Source: Bacteroidales bacterium (GTDB taxonomy: Bacteria; Bacteroidota; Bacteroidia; Bacteroidales; Lentimicrobiaceae). From it: a stretch of DNA of 64,000 bases. Location of the stretch: the NCBI GenBank assembly GCA_016705005.1, contig JADIZB010000038.1, positions 62,001 to 126,000 of the forward strand. The letters run 5' to 3'. Each line of letters begins with the position of its first letter. Position 1 is the first letter of the stretch. The notes under the pieces were generated by a model. The model saw only the letters and a program-made list of their open reading frames with translations, was not told the origin of the DNA and did not search any database. This document shows, piece by piece, positions 26,364 through 36,653 of the stretch. The position numbers and the translations under genes are program-made.

Positions 26364-28889
26364 ATGGCAGTAAAAGGGAATGCACTGAAAAAAAATAAGC
26401 CCCGGGACGAGTTCGATGAGAACCCCGTAAAAAAGAGCGGAAAAAAGAGCCGTTCAATAGGCTTACCATCCTGGCTTGCCGATGGAAGGGGAAAGAAACT
26501 CACAGGTGTCTTTTTTATCCTGTTGTCTATTTATCTTCTCTTTGCATTTTCGTCTTATCTTTTCCTGTATTTCAAATGGGGAGCCGACGATTTATTTTCA
26601 ACATTCTCCTTTAAAAAGATCCTTTTTGATACCAACATTGAGGCAAGTAACTGGGCGGGCCGTCTGGGCGCTGCCTTATCTATATTATTGATCAAGAAAG
26701 GTTTTGGTGTTGCCGCATTCCTCATTATTCCAATGTTGTTGGTTTCAGGTGTTTACCTTGGCCTTGGCATAAAAATAATACCGGTATGGAAGACCCTTCG
26801 CAATTCAATTCTCGGAATATTGTGGATACCGGTTGCGCTGGGTTTCCTTTTACGCGATTCTGATTTTGCAGTTCTGGGAGGTGTAACCGGGTATCAGAGC
26901 GCCCTCTGGATGGAAGGTTTGCTTGGCAAAACCGGAACTGCCATTACCCTTCTCTTCGCTCTTATAGCTATATTGGTTTTTGCATTTAACATGCCACTTG
27001 AATTACCGAAACGACCTGAAAGTGAAGAAGATAATTCCGCTGCCCCTGATATTAACGATCAGAATGCAACCCTGCAACGAAAACCCAATGTACGGTCGAC
27101 CTATGGAAATGTCCCGGAAGATAAATACAACACCGTGGAATTCTCCGTCAAACATGATGAGAAACCTGCTGCAGCAGTGGTAGCGCAGGAAGTTACCGTA
27201 GAACCTGACGATGATGAGTTATCTGACTATCTGCCTCCTGTCAGATCTTCACAGAAGACCAGAACAGACGATATAGAGCTTACCATAGAACAGAATGAGC
27301 CGGTTGAAAAACCTGAAATCGAAAAAGAGCAACCCGTTCATTTCGGTATCGACACTGAATTCGATCCTACCCTGGACCTTCCGCATTACCAGTTCCCAAC
27401 CCTTGACCTGCTCGACGATTATGGAGGAAATGCCAATTCGGTCAATGTTCAGAAAGATGAGCTTGAAGCCAACAAGAACAGAATAGTTGAAACACTGGCT
27501 AACTATAACATCCAGATAGACAAGATCAAAGCTACCATTGGGCCTACTGTCACCCTATACGAAATCATCCCTGCTCCTGGTGTTCGTATTTCAAAAATCA
27601 AGAACCTGGAAGATGATATTGCCCTGAGTCTGGCAGCCATGGGTATCAGGATTATCGCTCCGATTCCCGGGAAAGGCACGATTGGTATAGAAGTTCCCAA
27701 CCTTAAACCCGAGATCGTATCCATGAAATCGATCATGGGTTCTGAGAAGTTTATGAATTCGAAATATGATCTTCCTTTCGGGATGGGTAAAACCATTCAG
27801 AATGAGCCATATATTGCTGATCTTACCCGATTGCCCCATATACTCATGGCAGGTGCCACCGGGCAGGGAAAATCTGTTGGGCTGAACGCCATCATTGCCT
27901 CCATCCTCTACAGGAAACATCCGTCGCAGGTAAAATTTGTAATGATTGATCCCAAAAAGGTTGAACTTACATTATTCTCAAAAATAGAAAGGCACTTCCT
28001 TGCCAAACTTCCCGATTCGGAAGAAGCCATTATCACCGACACCCGAAAGGTAGTCCGGACGCTCAATTCATTGAATATTGAGATGGACAACCGGTATGAC
28101 CTTTTAAAGGATGCTCAGGTCAGAAATATAAAAGAATACAACATAAGATTCATTGAGCGCAAACTCAACCCGCTACATGGTCACCGTTTTCTGCCCTATA
28201 TCATCGTTGTTATCGATGAATTTGCTGACCTGATCATGACAGCAGGAAAGGAAATAGAAGCACCTCTGACCCGACTGGCACAGCTTGCCAGGGCCATCGG
28301 CATTCACCTTGTGATTGCGACCCAGCGGCCTTCAGTGAATATTATTACCGGAACGATTAAGGCCAATTTCCCTGCCCGGATCGCTTTCAGAGTGATCTCC
28401 AAAATTGATTCCCGCACCATTCTCGACACCGGCGGTGCAGACCAGCTGGTTGGTCGTGGCGATATGTTGCTTTCGACAGGCAGTGATCTGATCCGACTTC
28501 AATGTGCCTTCGTTGATACCCATGAAGTAGAAAGAATTACTGAATTCATCGGTTCACAAAGGGCATACCCCGACGCTTATCATTTGCCTGAATTCGCTGA
28601 TGAACAAGATGTTAAGGAAGTTGATTTTGACCCGACCATGCGTGACGAACTCTTTGAGGATGCTGCCAGGATCATCGTTGCCACCCAGCAGGGAAGTACT
28701 TCTTTGCTGCAACGAAAACTTAAACTTGGCTATAACCGTGCAGGACGCATCATCGACCAGCTTGAAGCCGCCGGAGTGGTTGGCCCATTCGAAGGCAGCA
28801 AAGCCCGCGAAGTCAGAGTTGCCAATGAAATGGCTTTGGAACAGTTTTTGAAGGATCTGAAAATGGATAACAGAAACAACGAATATTAA
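26364..28889 (+). CDS. ftsK: DNA translocase FtsK/SpoIIIE
   Basis: This 841-residue septal DNA pump has four N-terminal membrane segments (about 50-210). A poorly conserved acidic linker follows (about 215-345), then the alpha/beta motor. Walker A is GATGQGKSVGLNA, Walker B is IIVVIDEFADLIM, and ATQRPSVNIITG is the family arginine-finger region. The C-terminal winged-helix gamma domain is present (TSLLQRKLKLGYNRAGRIIDQLEAAGVVG), so the protein should recognise polar KOPS-like sequences. It probably clears chromosome dimers at division. lolA follows after 17 bases. Confidence 0.94.
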   Translation: MAVKGNALKKNKPRDEFDENPVKKSGKKSRSIGLPSWLADGRGKKLTGVFFILLSIYLLFAFSSYLFLYFKWGADDLFSTFSFKKILFDTNIEASNWAGRLGAALSILLIKKGFGVAAFLIIPMLLVSGVYLGLGIKIIPVWKTLRNSILGILWIPVALGFLLRDSDFAVLGGVTGYQSALWMEGLLGKTGTAITLLFALIAILVFAFNMPLELPKRPESEEDNSAAPDINDQNATLQRKPNVRSTYGNVPEDKYNTVEFSVKHDEKPAAAVVAQEVTVEPDDDELSDYLPPVRSSQKTRTDDIELTIEQNEPVEKPEIEKEQPVHFGIDTEFDPTLDLPHYQFPTLDLLDDYGGNANSVNVQKDELEANKNRIVETLANYNIQIDKIKATIGPTVTLYEIIPAPGVRISKIKNLEDDIALSLAAMGIRIIAPIPGKGTIGIEVPNLKPEIVSMKSIMGSEKFMNSKYDLPFGMGKTIQNEPYIADLTRLPHILMAGATGQGKSVGLNAIIASILYRKHPSQVKFVMIDPKKVELTLFSKIERHFLAKLPDSEEAIITDTRKVVRTLNSLNIEMDNRYDLLKDAQVRNIKEYNIRFIERKLNPLHGHRFLPYIIVVIDEFADLIMTAGKEIEAPLTRLAQLARAIGIHLVIATQRPSVNIITGTIKANFPARIAFRVISKIDSRTILDTGGADQLVGRGDMLLSTGSDLIRLQCAFVDTHEVERITEFIGSQRAYPDAYHLPEFADEQDVKEVDFDPTMRDELFEDAARIIVATQQGSTSLLQRKLKLGYNRAGRIIDQLEAAGVVGPFEGSKAREVRVANEMALEQFLKDLKMDNRNNEY

Positions 28890-28906
28890 CCAGACTAATA
28901 AATAAA

Positions 28907-29536
28907 ATGACAAACAGACTAATCCTCACTTTTACTGCAATGTTCCTTGTAATGGCTGCATTCTCACAAAGTGATAAAAAAGCCCGTGCGATCCTTGACG
29001 AGGTATCAGCAAAAACCAAAACATATAAATCAATCAGGATTGAGTTTACCTACAAGATGGAGAATACTGCCCAGAAAATTAATGAAAGTTATAAAGGTGT
29101 GCTGCTTTCGAAAGGCGACAAATACAAGCTTTCATTTTCAGGTCAGGAAGTAATGAGCGATGGCAAAACCGTATGGACCTATGTAAAGGATGCAAATGAA
29201 GTGCAGATTAACGATGTTAGCAAGGATGATGACAGCTTCACTCCTACCAACCTTTTGAATACCTACAACGCAAATTACAAAGCAAAACTGATTGAGGAAA
29301 ACGCGAAACAAAAAGTGGTTGAACTGGTACCTGTTCAGAAAAAGAATTTCAACAAAGTCAGGGTAACCATTGAAAATGCCAGAAAGATTGTAAGCAGCCT
29401 CCTTATCTATGACAAAAACGGGAGCATTTATACCTACCAGGTAAATAAATTTGAGACAGATCTGCCGGTTACCGATAACTCTTTTGTTTTCAAAAATGCC
29501 GAACATCCCGGTGTTGAAGTCGTGGATATGCGATAA
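28907..29536 (+). CDS. LolA-like outer-membrane lipoprotein carrier
   Basis: This 209-residue periplasmic protein has a signal peptide (MTNRLILTFTAMFLVMAAFSQ). The LolA fold begins with AILDEVSAKTKTYKSIRIEFTYKMEN and continues with KGVLLSKGDKYKLSFSGQEVMSDGKTVWTY. The C-terminal part reads SSLLIYDKNGSIYTYQVNKFETDLPVTDNSFVF. It should shuttle lipoproteins or other lipid-modified molecules across the periplasm. The position directly after ftsK is common in Bacteroidota. Confidence 0.88.
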   Translation: MTNRLILTFTAMFLVMAAFSQSDKKARAILDEVSAKTKTYKSIRIEFTYKMENTAQKINESYKGVLLSKGDKYKLSFSGQEVMSDGKTVWTYVKDANEVQINDVSKDDDSFTPTNLLNTYNANYKAKLIEENAKQKVVELVPVQKKNFNKVRVTIENARKIVSSLLIYDKNGSIYTYQVNKFETDLPVTDNSFVFKNAEHPGVEVVDMR

Positions 29537-29603
29537 TCCTTCAGATAAACCTGAGTTAGGGAAACAAATCCATTGCTGAGTGGTTTAATAACAAAAACTT
29601 ACA

Positions 29604-30074
29604 ATGGATTTATTTTATAAGATCTTCTTCAATTTACATTCGTGGAACAGATATACCATCCTTGCCGGTGGAGTGGCTGTTATTTTTTTCGCTGTACAAG
29701 GCCTCAGGAACAAATCTGACTATGGTAATGCAGGCAAAAAAAGCATGTACCTGTATTTATCAGGGCTTCATTTTCAACTTGTGGCCGGTTTGGTGCTTTA
29801 TTTCTTTGCAAGTCCGGTAACCACACAGGCCATCAGTGATTTTGGAGCAGCCATGAAGGACAGCACAATGCGCTACTGGGCGGTTGAACATGCCTTTGTT
29901 AATTTTATTGCAATAGCCATTGCCCAAACCGGGAGCATACTACTTAAACGAAAAACTGACGACAAAAGCAAGCACCGCGCTGCCCTGATTTGGACCAGTA
30001 TTTCGCTGGCCCTTATTCTACTTATGATTCCAATGGGAATGATGGGTATTGAACGCCCGTGGTTCAGATTTTAA
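29604..30074 (+). CDS. Four-helix membrane protein of unknown function
   Basis: This 156-residue protein has four hydrophobic segments: YTILAGGVAVIFFAVQGL, FQLVAGLVLYFFAS, AFVNFIAIAIAQTGSI and ALIWTSISLALILLMIPMGMM. Histidines stand at helix starts (LHSWNRYT, LHFQLV, VEHAFVN, SKHRAAL), a pattern reminiscent of small b-type cytochromes. Similar Bacteroidota proteins are sometimes labelled cytochrome B. Haem binding is unproven. It is likely the last gene of the plus-strand block and converges with the histidine kinase gene. Confidence 0.7.
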   Translation: MDLFYKIFFNLHSWNRYTILAGGVAVIFFAVQGLRNKSDYGNAGKKSMYLYLSGLHFQLVAGLVLYFFASPVTTQAISDFGAAMKDSTMRYWAVEHAFVNFIAIAIAQTGSILLKRKTDDKSKHRAALIWTSISLALILLMIPMGMMGIERPWFRF

Positions 30075-30092
30075 TACTTCCTGAATACAGGA

Positions 30093-33000
30093 TTAATCCA
30101 TAAGATAACGTGAAAGTGCTGACAGCAGGGCTTTCTTACTGATGGGCTTGGAAATATAATGATCGCATCCGGCAGCCAGTGCTTTAGGGCGGTCATCAGA
30201 AAGCGCATAGGCAGTTTGTGCTATTACCGGAAGATCAGGCAGTGTGGATTTGATCAGTTTTGTGGCTTCAAATCCATTCATCAATGGCATTTTTATATCC
30301 ATTAGTACAAGACTGGGGTTTGAATTCAACGCCATTTCAACTGCTTCCTTTCCATTGAGAGCCCTGATAATTTTGCAGCCGGTATTTTTCAACAGCATCT
30401 TTAAAAGGGTAAAATTGGCGTCTTCATCCTCGGCAATCAGAATAATTCTGGTTGACCAGTTGTATGAAAAATTCACTTTCTCTGCAGTGGAAAAGGTTTC
30501 GGCAACTCCGGAGACAATCTCCTGAAAAGGAATTTCAATCCGGAAAGTCGAACCAACACCCGGTGATGATTCTACACTGATACTTCCCCCCATCTGTTCA
30601 ACAAGGGCCTTGGAGATGGCGAGGCCCAGCCCTGTCCCCCCCTGCTCTCTCGATGATGTAGCATTAACCTGCCTGAAACGTTTGAATATCAACGCATGAT
30701 TTTCGGGGGAAATGCCGATTCCTGTGTCTTTAACATACATTTTTACTATACCCTTGTCAAGGCTGTAACCAAATTCAACACTACCTTTTTTGGTAAACTT
30801 CAGTGCATTGTGAATAAGGTTGAGCATAACCTGCCTTAGCCGCACATCGTCGCCAAGTACCACGACATCATTTGCATCTGAAAGATTCGGCACTACAAGT
30901 TCCACCTTGCAAAACGGACTTTTCGAGGTAATGGAATACAATTCATTCATCAGCTTTTTAAGACTGACGTTTCCCATATTGATTGTTATTTGCCCGGCTT
31001 CAATCTTAGAAATATCAATAATGTCGTTGATCAGTGCCATCAGCTGGGCTGAGCAGGTATTGATTATTTCAACGAAACTGACCATATCGTTGTGCGGGAG
31101 CCCGGGTGTAAGCAGGAGCTCTGCAAAACCAAGGATCCCGTTCATCGGAGTCCTGATCTCGTGGCTCATATTTGCAAGAAATGCCGACTTAAGCCGGTCA
31201 GATTCCTCTGCTTTGCTTTTGGCGATTTTCAGGGCTTCATTCTTCATCGCAATCTCTTCATTCAGAATAAGATACTCCTGATTCAACCTCCCAAGCTTTT
31301 CATTCATATCACGAAGTTCCTGATCGGCCAGCTTACGCTCTGTGATGTCCCTCCATGTGGTATATACAATTTTCTTTTTCCCGATTTTTATATTTGTAAG
31401 CACTACTTCAACCCAAACCTCGGTTCCATCCGGTCTCTGATGTAACCAATCGAACCGGTGTGAGCCATTTTTGTAAGCAGCATTAATCATTTTCACTGCT
31501 TTTTTTGCCGACCCCTGTCCGTCAGGTTGCATGAAAGGTGACAACTGGAATGGTTTCCGGCCGACAACCTGCTCACGCGTAGCTTTCAGCAGTCTGAGTG
31601 TAGCATCATTACAATCAATAAATACCCCGTTCTCAATAATCAGGCTCGCATCTTCAGAATCTTCAAAAAGCATCCTGAAACGGAGTTCACTTTCCTTCAG
31701 CTGTTGTTCTGCCTCTCTCCTTGAAGTATTGTCAATAATCAAACCTTCAAGGGCTACCACATTCCCATCACTATCGTAAATACCACATCCCTGCTCCCAT
31801 ACCCATTTGAGTGCGCCATCAGCGGTCCTGATCTGGTATTCATCAGTAAAAACCTGACGACTGGCAAGTATTTCCTGCCATTTTGTCCACAAATCACCCT
31901 GTGAATCTTTAACAATCAGATCATTGAAGGACAAAACCCTGTTGTTGATTAATTCTTCAGGATAATAACCGGTAAGACCGAATGCCCCTCTGCTGACAAA
32001 TTCCATCGTCCAGTCCTTGTCGTTCCGGCATCTGTATGCCATTCCCGGCAGGTTTCCCATGAGTGTTTCAAGCCTTCGGCGGATTTCTGCATTTTCTGTT
32101 TCTACCCGTTGGCGTTCAGCCAGTACACGTGCCTGTTGAATGTTATGCAGCGCCTTTAACGACAGTTGGTTTGCAATCAGAAACAAGCTCTCTGCAATGC
32201 TTTCAAACTGTTTTTGGGGCATTCTTTTTACTTTCCGGAGCGATTCGGAGTATTCGTTTTCGTCTGCTCCGATTATTTTCGCATATTCAGCAAGTTTCGC
32301 CGTATCTGCTTCTTCGTCAAGCACCTGACCAATCAACCAGCTGGCAACATGCTTATCGCCTGCTGTAATGCTTGCACCGGCATCCCACAGCGCTCCGCTC
32401 AGACATGGCTGAACAATAGGACCATCAGTATTATGCCTACCTATTGCGGCATCAGAATATATGCAATTCGCCAGTCCTTTCTCCGTTTTCCGGATCACAT
32501 GCTCACAGAGATGGCAGAAATTACTTGGCCTTGTCAGAGGCTTACCTGCTGCATCGGTTATAAGTGAAGCAACGCCTGTCGCATTACTGAATGAATCCTG
32601 TATCCGCTGAATTTCTTCAACATCAAATAAATCATTAAAACTGAGATCCCCAAGGTCACCTTCAGGCCTGGTAAGGCTGTTTATCCTGTTGTTTAAGACC
32701 TGCTGGTATTTCTGCTCGGAATTTTTCAGGGCATTGTTCATCCTGATACGGTGAATGGCATAGGAGGCCTGCCTGACAATGGCTTCGATGATATCGTGCT
32801 GTATAGAAGACGAACCACCACAGGATAATATAGCCAGTGCACCGTAATAAGATTGTTCCTGAATAAAACCAATTCCCAGTATCGATTGGATTTCCAGAGC
32901 CTTTTCAAGAACCGATGAAGTTGTCCGGTCGATTGCTCCACCGGTTATTTCATAAAATGATGGAATAAGTGTAAGCTTTTCCGATTTAAACAATGACAGA

Positions 33001-33620
33001 ATACCCGGATCTATCCCTGAAACGGGAAGTGCAAACTCCAAAGGATTGAATCCAAGAAACTTCTCTGTTAAAGGCAATATTTCAGCCGTTTTATCATTGT
33101 ATGCTTCTATCCTCAGATTGTCATGATCATCAGTAAAAGCAGCAAAAATGTAATCATCTGCAAATAAGCTACTGATTGATTCTATCAATCGGGAATATAA
33201 TTGCTTTTCATCAGCCGAACTGTGAAAAGATATAGCTGCCCTTGAAACCAGCTCAAGCAGATCGTGTGCATCAGGAACAGCTGTCTCCTCCTGACCTTCA
33301 ATATCTATAACCATCTGCCTGCCGTCGGGAATATCTGCAATTTCAGCATTCAGAAATACAGGAATCAAGCTATCGTGAATACGAATAGTCGTTGAAAATG
33401 ACCGCCGGCTTCCCTGCGGCTGCGCAAAAAGGACAAGCAGTTCTGCTACAACATCTTCGGGGAAAAGTTCTTTTAAATCAAGACTGCAGGCCCCTGTGTT
33501 TAAAGGAAGATCGGAGATATCCCGGGGTGAGATATAAACTGCTTTAAGCGGGAAGCCCGATGCGATTATCAGAATGTGTTTATTCTGCAAAATGTCCGGA
33601 GTTATCCCGTTTTTACCCAT
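30093..33620 (-). CDS. Hybrid sensor histidine kinase with GAF, PocR, two PAS and receiver domains
   Basis: The ATG at 33620 (MGKNGITPDIL) is preferred over 33662, giving 1175 residues. In order: an N-terminal PAS-like part, a GAF-like domain (about 120-300), and a PocR sensor domain (about 315-485) with Cys-rich FCHLCEHVIRKTEKGLANC and QPCLSGALWDAG. Next come a PAS_3 domain (about 515-640), a second PAS (about 645-765), and HisKA with phospho-acceptor His in NMSHEIRTPMNGILGF. The ATPase has NLIHNALKF, DTGIGI and GGTGLGLAISKALVEQMGG, and the receiver has its Asp in LVLMDIKMPLMNG. There is no membrane segment, so it should sense cytoplasmic signals. The adjacent AraC-type gene is a possible partner. 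Confidence 0.92.
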   Translation of the reverse strand: MGKNGITPDILQNKHILIIASGFPLKAVYISPRDISDLPLNTGACSLDLKELFPEDVVAELLVLFAQPQGSRRSFSTTIRIHDSLIPVFLNAEIADIPDGRQMVIDIEGQEETAVPDAHDLLELVSRAAISFHSSADEKQLYSRLIESISSLFADDYIFAAFTDDHDNLRIEAYNDKTAEILPLTEKFLGFNPLEFALPVSGIDPGILSLFKSEKLTLIPSFYEITGGAIDRTTSSVLEKALEIQSILGIGFIQEQSYYGALAILSCGGSSSIQHDIIEAIVRQASYAIHRIRMNNALKNSEQKYQQVLNNRINSLTRPEGDLGDLSFNDLFDVEEIQRIQDSFSNATGVASLITDAAGKPLTRPSNFCHLCEHVIRKTEKGLANCIYSDAAIGRHNTDGPIVQPCLSGALWDAGASITAGDKHVASWLIGQVLDEEADTAKLAEYAKIIGADENEYSESLRKVKRMPQKQFESIAESLFLIANQLSLKALHNIQQARVLAERQRVETENAEIRRRLETLMGNLPGMAYRCRNDKDWTMEFVSRGAFGLTGYYPEELINNRVLSFNDLIVKDSQGDLWTKWQEILASRQVFTDEYQIRTADGALKWVWEQGCGIYDSDGNVVALEGLIIDNTSRREAEQQLKESELRFRMLFEDSEDASLIIENGVFIDCNDATLRLLKATREQVVGRKPFQLSPFMQPDGQGSAKKAVKMINAAYKNGSHRFDWLHQRPDGTEVWVEVVLTNIKIGKKKIVYTTWRDITERKLADQELRDMNEKLGRLNQEYLILNEEIAMKNEALKIAKSKAEESDRLKSAFLANMSHEIRTPMNGILGFAELLLTPGLPHNDMVSFVEIINTCSAQLMALINDIIDISKIEAGQITINMGNVSLKKLMNELYSITSKSPFCKVELVVPNLSDANDVVVLGDDVRLRQVMLNLIHNALKFTKKGSVEFGYSLDKGIVKMYVKDTGIGISPENHALIFKRFRQVNATSSREQGGTGLGLAISKALVEQMGGSISVESSPGVGSTFRIEIPFQEIVSGVAETFSTAEKVNFSYNWSTRIILIAEDEDANFTLLKMLLKNTGCKIIRALNGKEAVEMALNSNPSLVLMDIKMPLMNGFEATKLIKSTLPDLPVIAQTAYALSDDRPKALAAGCDHYISKPISKKALLSALSRYLMD

Positions 33621-33662
33621 CAATTCAAAACTGGTTATTCTGAAAAACCCATAAAGGAGCAA

Positions 33663-33945
33663 TCTTCATTACAAATATGAATTGCTAATATATAAAAAAA
33701 CAGAACGCACAAAATCAAAAATCAATGAAAAGAATCAGACGTAAGCCTGGCTTATTGGGGTGTAATTATTATGATATACCTTGCACAATTAGATATTTAT
33801 TATAAACCGCATTATCAGTTAATTAATAGATACAATTAACTACTGATTCCGGAGGAAGAACCAAAACAAACCTGCAGCCGATCATCTGTAACTTGACATT
33901 TAAGGCTGTCGGGAGATTGAATTCCGGCCGATATTATCACGAAAA
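33663..33945. other. AT-rich spacer between histidine kinase and AraC genes
   Basis: This gap separates two minus-strand genes. It is AT-rich and holds no convincing open frame. It should carry the kinase promoter, but no consensus-quality box was recognised. Confidence 0.4.
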
Positions 33946-35226
33946 CTAAGATTTGATCAGTTTCTTCATGGTTCCGGAAAATTCGGATGGAGTGGTCCCG
34001 GTCTGTGTTTTAAAGGCAGCGATAAAAACAGATTTGCTGTGAAAACCTGCCTTCTGAGCCAAACCCAGATATGAGTAAGATTCCGCTTCATTATCGACCA
34101 ATAACCGCATTACCTTCTTTACCCTGTAATAATTCAACATCTGGTTGAAATTACGTCCCTGGTATTCATTGATCACCATCGAAAGATAGCGTGTGTTGGT
34201 TCCAAGGTCATTGGCAAGGTGTTTCAGGGTTAATTTCGGATCAGTATATAGTTCATTGGTAATTAAATGATTCAGCATCCTTTTATAGAGAGCCCGCTTT
34301 TGCGAATCGTCAAATGGTTTTCTACTCAGTCCCGACTTTCGTCTGGGTTTCTCTTCCGGCTCACTGAAAGTTTCAATTTCCTGCAAATCCTGCTCTGAAT
34401 GAATTTCATCAACCTGTATTTCAATGGGTTGCAGTTCTTCAATAATTTCAGTCATCTCCTTCATTTCCAGCGGTTCAACTTTCGGAAGGATGGTTGTAAC
34501 CGGAAGTGGAATATCATCCTGTTTATGATATATCGCGAGATTCAGGCCAAGCCAGCCGGTGATTCCGGCAGCCAGAAAGATTAACAATGACTGAACCAGG
34601 AGAAATCCCTGCTCAGGAAGCACCGAGGACATCAACCAACTATCGGTAAAAAGAAAATAAACCGAGAACGAAATGATCAGATATTTAAAAATCCCTGTAC
34701 TCCCCGGAGCGTTCTTATAATAGTCCTGAAGCCTTCGTGAATAAACGCGGAACCTGACAAAAAACATGAGTGTATAAAGCATTGTCTGAACAAACAGGAC
34801 AGCATGTCCGACAACTGACCATGTTTCAAGGTATCGTCCGGATGTAAACAGACTTCCGCTCAGGTAGGCCAATGTGATAACCAACGGCATGGCAATCAGG
34901 AAAACTGAAGGCGCTGCAAGGTGATATAGAATATATTTTACTGATCGTTGCTTTGCTGTAACGGCTGCACTTACAAAAAGGAAAAAGAGCGGGATTACTG
35001 CCAGGCTCAGGGGTATTTTTATAGCCTCCGCCCAGACAAAAACACTTCGCGAGACATAATAGCCAAGCCCTAAAGCGGTAAGATGTAAGGCTGAAACCAA
35101 CAGAAAGGCAACAAGGAATAAACGGCAATTCTCACCCCTACGCAGGGTCTTTTCGATAGAAAGCAGGGCAATGAGTAATAGCAAACCGGATTCTATTACA
35201 AACTGAGCTTTAATAAAAGCTATCAT
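33946..35226 (-). CDS. Membrane-bound AraC-type transcriptional regulator
   Basis: This 426-residue protein has about seven hydrophobic segments in residues 1-235 (for example FVIESGLLLLIALLSI, FLVAFLLVSALHLTALGLGYYV, SLLIFLAAGITGWLGLNLAIY). A long acidic cytoplasmic linker follows (about 245-310), and a C-terminal AraC helix-turn-helix domain ends it (about 320-426: LTLKHLANDLGTNTRYLSMVINEYQGRNF, then YLGLAQKAGFHSKSVFIAAFKTQTGTTPSEF). Such membrane-tethered AraC proteins occur in Bacteroidota. The ligand and targets are unknown. The large surface-protein genes begin 1.4 kb away on the other strand and are candidate targets. Confidence 0.88.
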   Translation of the reverse strand: MIAFIKAQFVIESGLLLLIALLSIEKTLRRGENCRLFLVAFLLVSALHLTALGLGYYVSRSVFVWAEAIKIPLSLAVIPLFFLFVSAAVTAKQRSVKYILYHLAAPSVFLIAMPLVITLAYLSGSLFTSGRYLETWSVVGHAVLFVQTMLYTLMFFVRFRVYSRRLQDYYKNAPGSTGIFKYLIISFSVYFLFTDSWLMSSVLPEQGFLLVQSLLIFLAAGITGWLGLNLAIYHKQDDIPLPVTTILPKVEPLEMKEMTEIIEELQPIEIQVDEIHSEQDLQEIETFSEPEEKPRRKSGLSRKPFDDSQKRALYKRMLNHLITNELYTDPKLTLKHLANDLGTNTRYLSMVINEYQGRNFNQMLNYYRVKKVMRLLVDNEAESYSYLGLAQKAGFHSKSVFIAAFKTQTGTTPSEFSGTMKKLIKS

Positions 35227-36606
35227 AATTGTATATTTACTTTCAGATCAATAAGTTAAAATCACAGGTTATTTATTAACAGATAAGTAAAATAGTTTTC
35301 CTGACAATTTTAAGGGAGACAACCTTTGAACCCTTCGAAACAGAGTTCCAAAAAGCAATGAAATCATTCTTAAAATCGTTGCACAAAATGATTAAGTCCT
35401 TCCGGAGTGCCAACCTGATATCTATATAATAATCAGGTAGTAAGCTCAGAAGTTGTTACCAGTAAAAGGAGTTGTCAGGTGCACTTTGCAATTTGACCGG
35501 AATTGAGAACCGGTATGAACAAAATGCGTTGTATTTTTTAGCAGAAATTGAGAATATTTGCCATCAACCGGAAACATCCGTAAACAAACACAGATGTGCG
35601 ACAGATGAAACCTAATCAATTAAAATGCGGATTAGCAACTCAAAAAAAATATCGAAAGAACTTCTCCAGATAATTATTCAGCTGTACCGAAAAAAATCTG
35701 ATATAGTTAACAAAGATACTGAATTATAAATTAAAAAACAAACTTCAATTCTTGATTTCGGTCATGCGGAAAAAATATCAGACCTTGAAAAAATGTATCT
35801 CATTGTTTTTCATCGATTTAACAAATATGATTTTCTTCCAGTATAAAAAAATAAGTCCTAAAAGAAGAATTTGGCGCGACCAGATTCTTCAATCGTGAAT
35901 TTGCAAATCATAAATTGATCAAATTGAATTTTTAACATAAAATCATGGTTAGCGACAGACCAATACATATATAAATCTGATATTCTGTGTATTATGAAAT
36001 TATTCAGAACAAGTAACCTACATATTAAAGTCAATTTGAATTTTTGCTTTAACTAAGAGGTTCTATAATTCAAATTACTAAAAATATTGTTAAAGACAGA
36101 ATGAAAAAAAAATGACTGCACAGCATAGAAGAATAAAAGATGCTCATAGTTATGATTAATATCAGACTATTGTTGCTTTCGCTTTGGTGATTCAAAATAT
36201 TAATATCAAATATAATTATATTATATAGTATAAATATTTTTCTGTTTATATATCAATTGATTACCTTTTTAAAAACAATGAAGTGAGACGAATTATCCGA
36301 AAGTGTAGTGCTCATTCATGATTTTAACGTTCTGATTATATGATATATAAAAAGTGCTTCATAAGTGCTTATCCGACATCTGAAATGGGTCGGTACAATT
36401 TATAATTCCGAACCAATTTGACTTGCATCCCCCTGCATTGATGTTGTATATTTAATAGCTCTACTTTTCCGGAATATTAAGGTGATTTAAAAACCTTCCC
36501 TACCCTCTCTTTTGGTTTTCATTTCCAGTATTTTCTTTTTTTTACTCTGCCTCCTCCCACTGTTGTACTCCTTTTTACTCCTGATGAATAATTCTTTTAC
36601 AGGTAA
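35227..36606. other. Long AT-rich intergenic region upstream of the surface-protein cluster
   Basis: About 1.4 kb without a credible gene, and much more AT-rich than its surroundings. TTG at 36423-36425 and TATATTTA at 36447-36454 form an imperfect promoter-like pair (21-base spacing, last base of the -7 differs). If used, the adhesin gene would have a leader of about 200 bases. No RNA gene, repeat or pseudogene was recognised. Confidence 0.45.
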
Positions 36607-36622
36607 ATTGTTGAATAACAAT
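36607..36622 (+). promoter_or_regulatory. Palindrome ATTGTTGAATAACAAT upstream of the first adhesin gene
   Basis: A perfect 6-bp inverted repeat around GAAT lies 31 bases before the ATG. The same 16 bases recur at 45948-45963 before the paralogous gene, with most of the following leader also shared. It may be an operator or an mRNA hairpin. Confidence 0.5.
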
Positions 36623-36653
36623 TATATATCAATTAACCCTAAAACCAATCATT

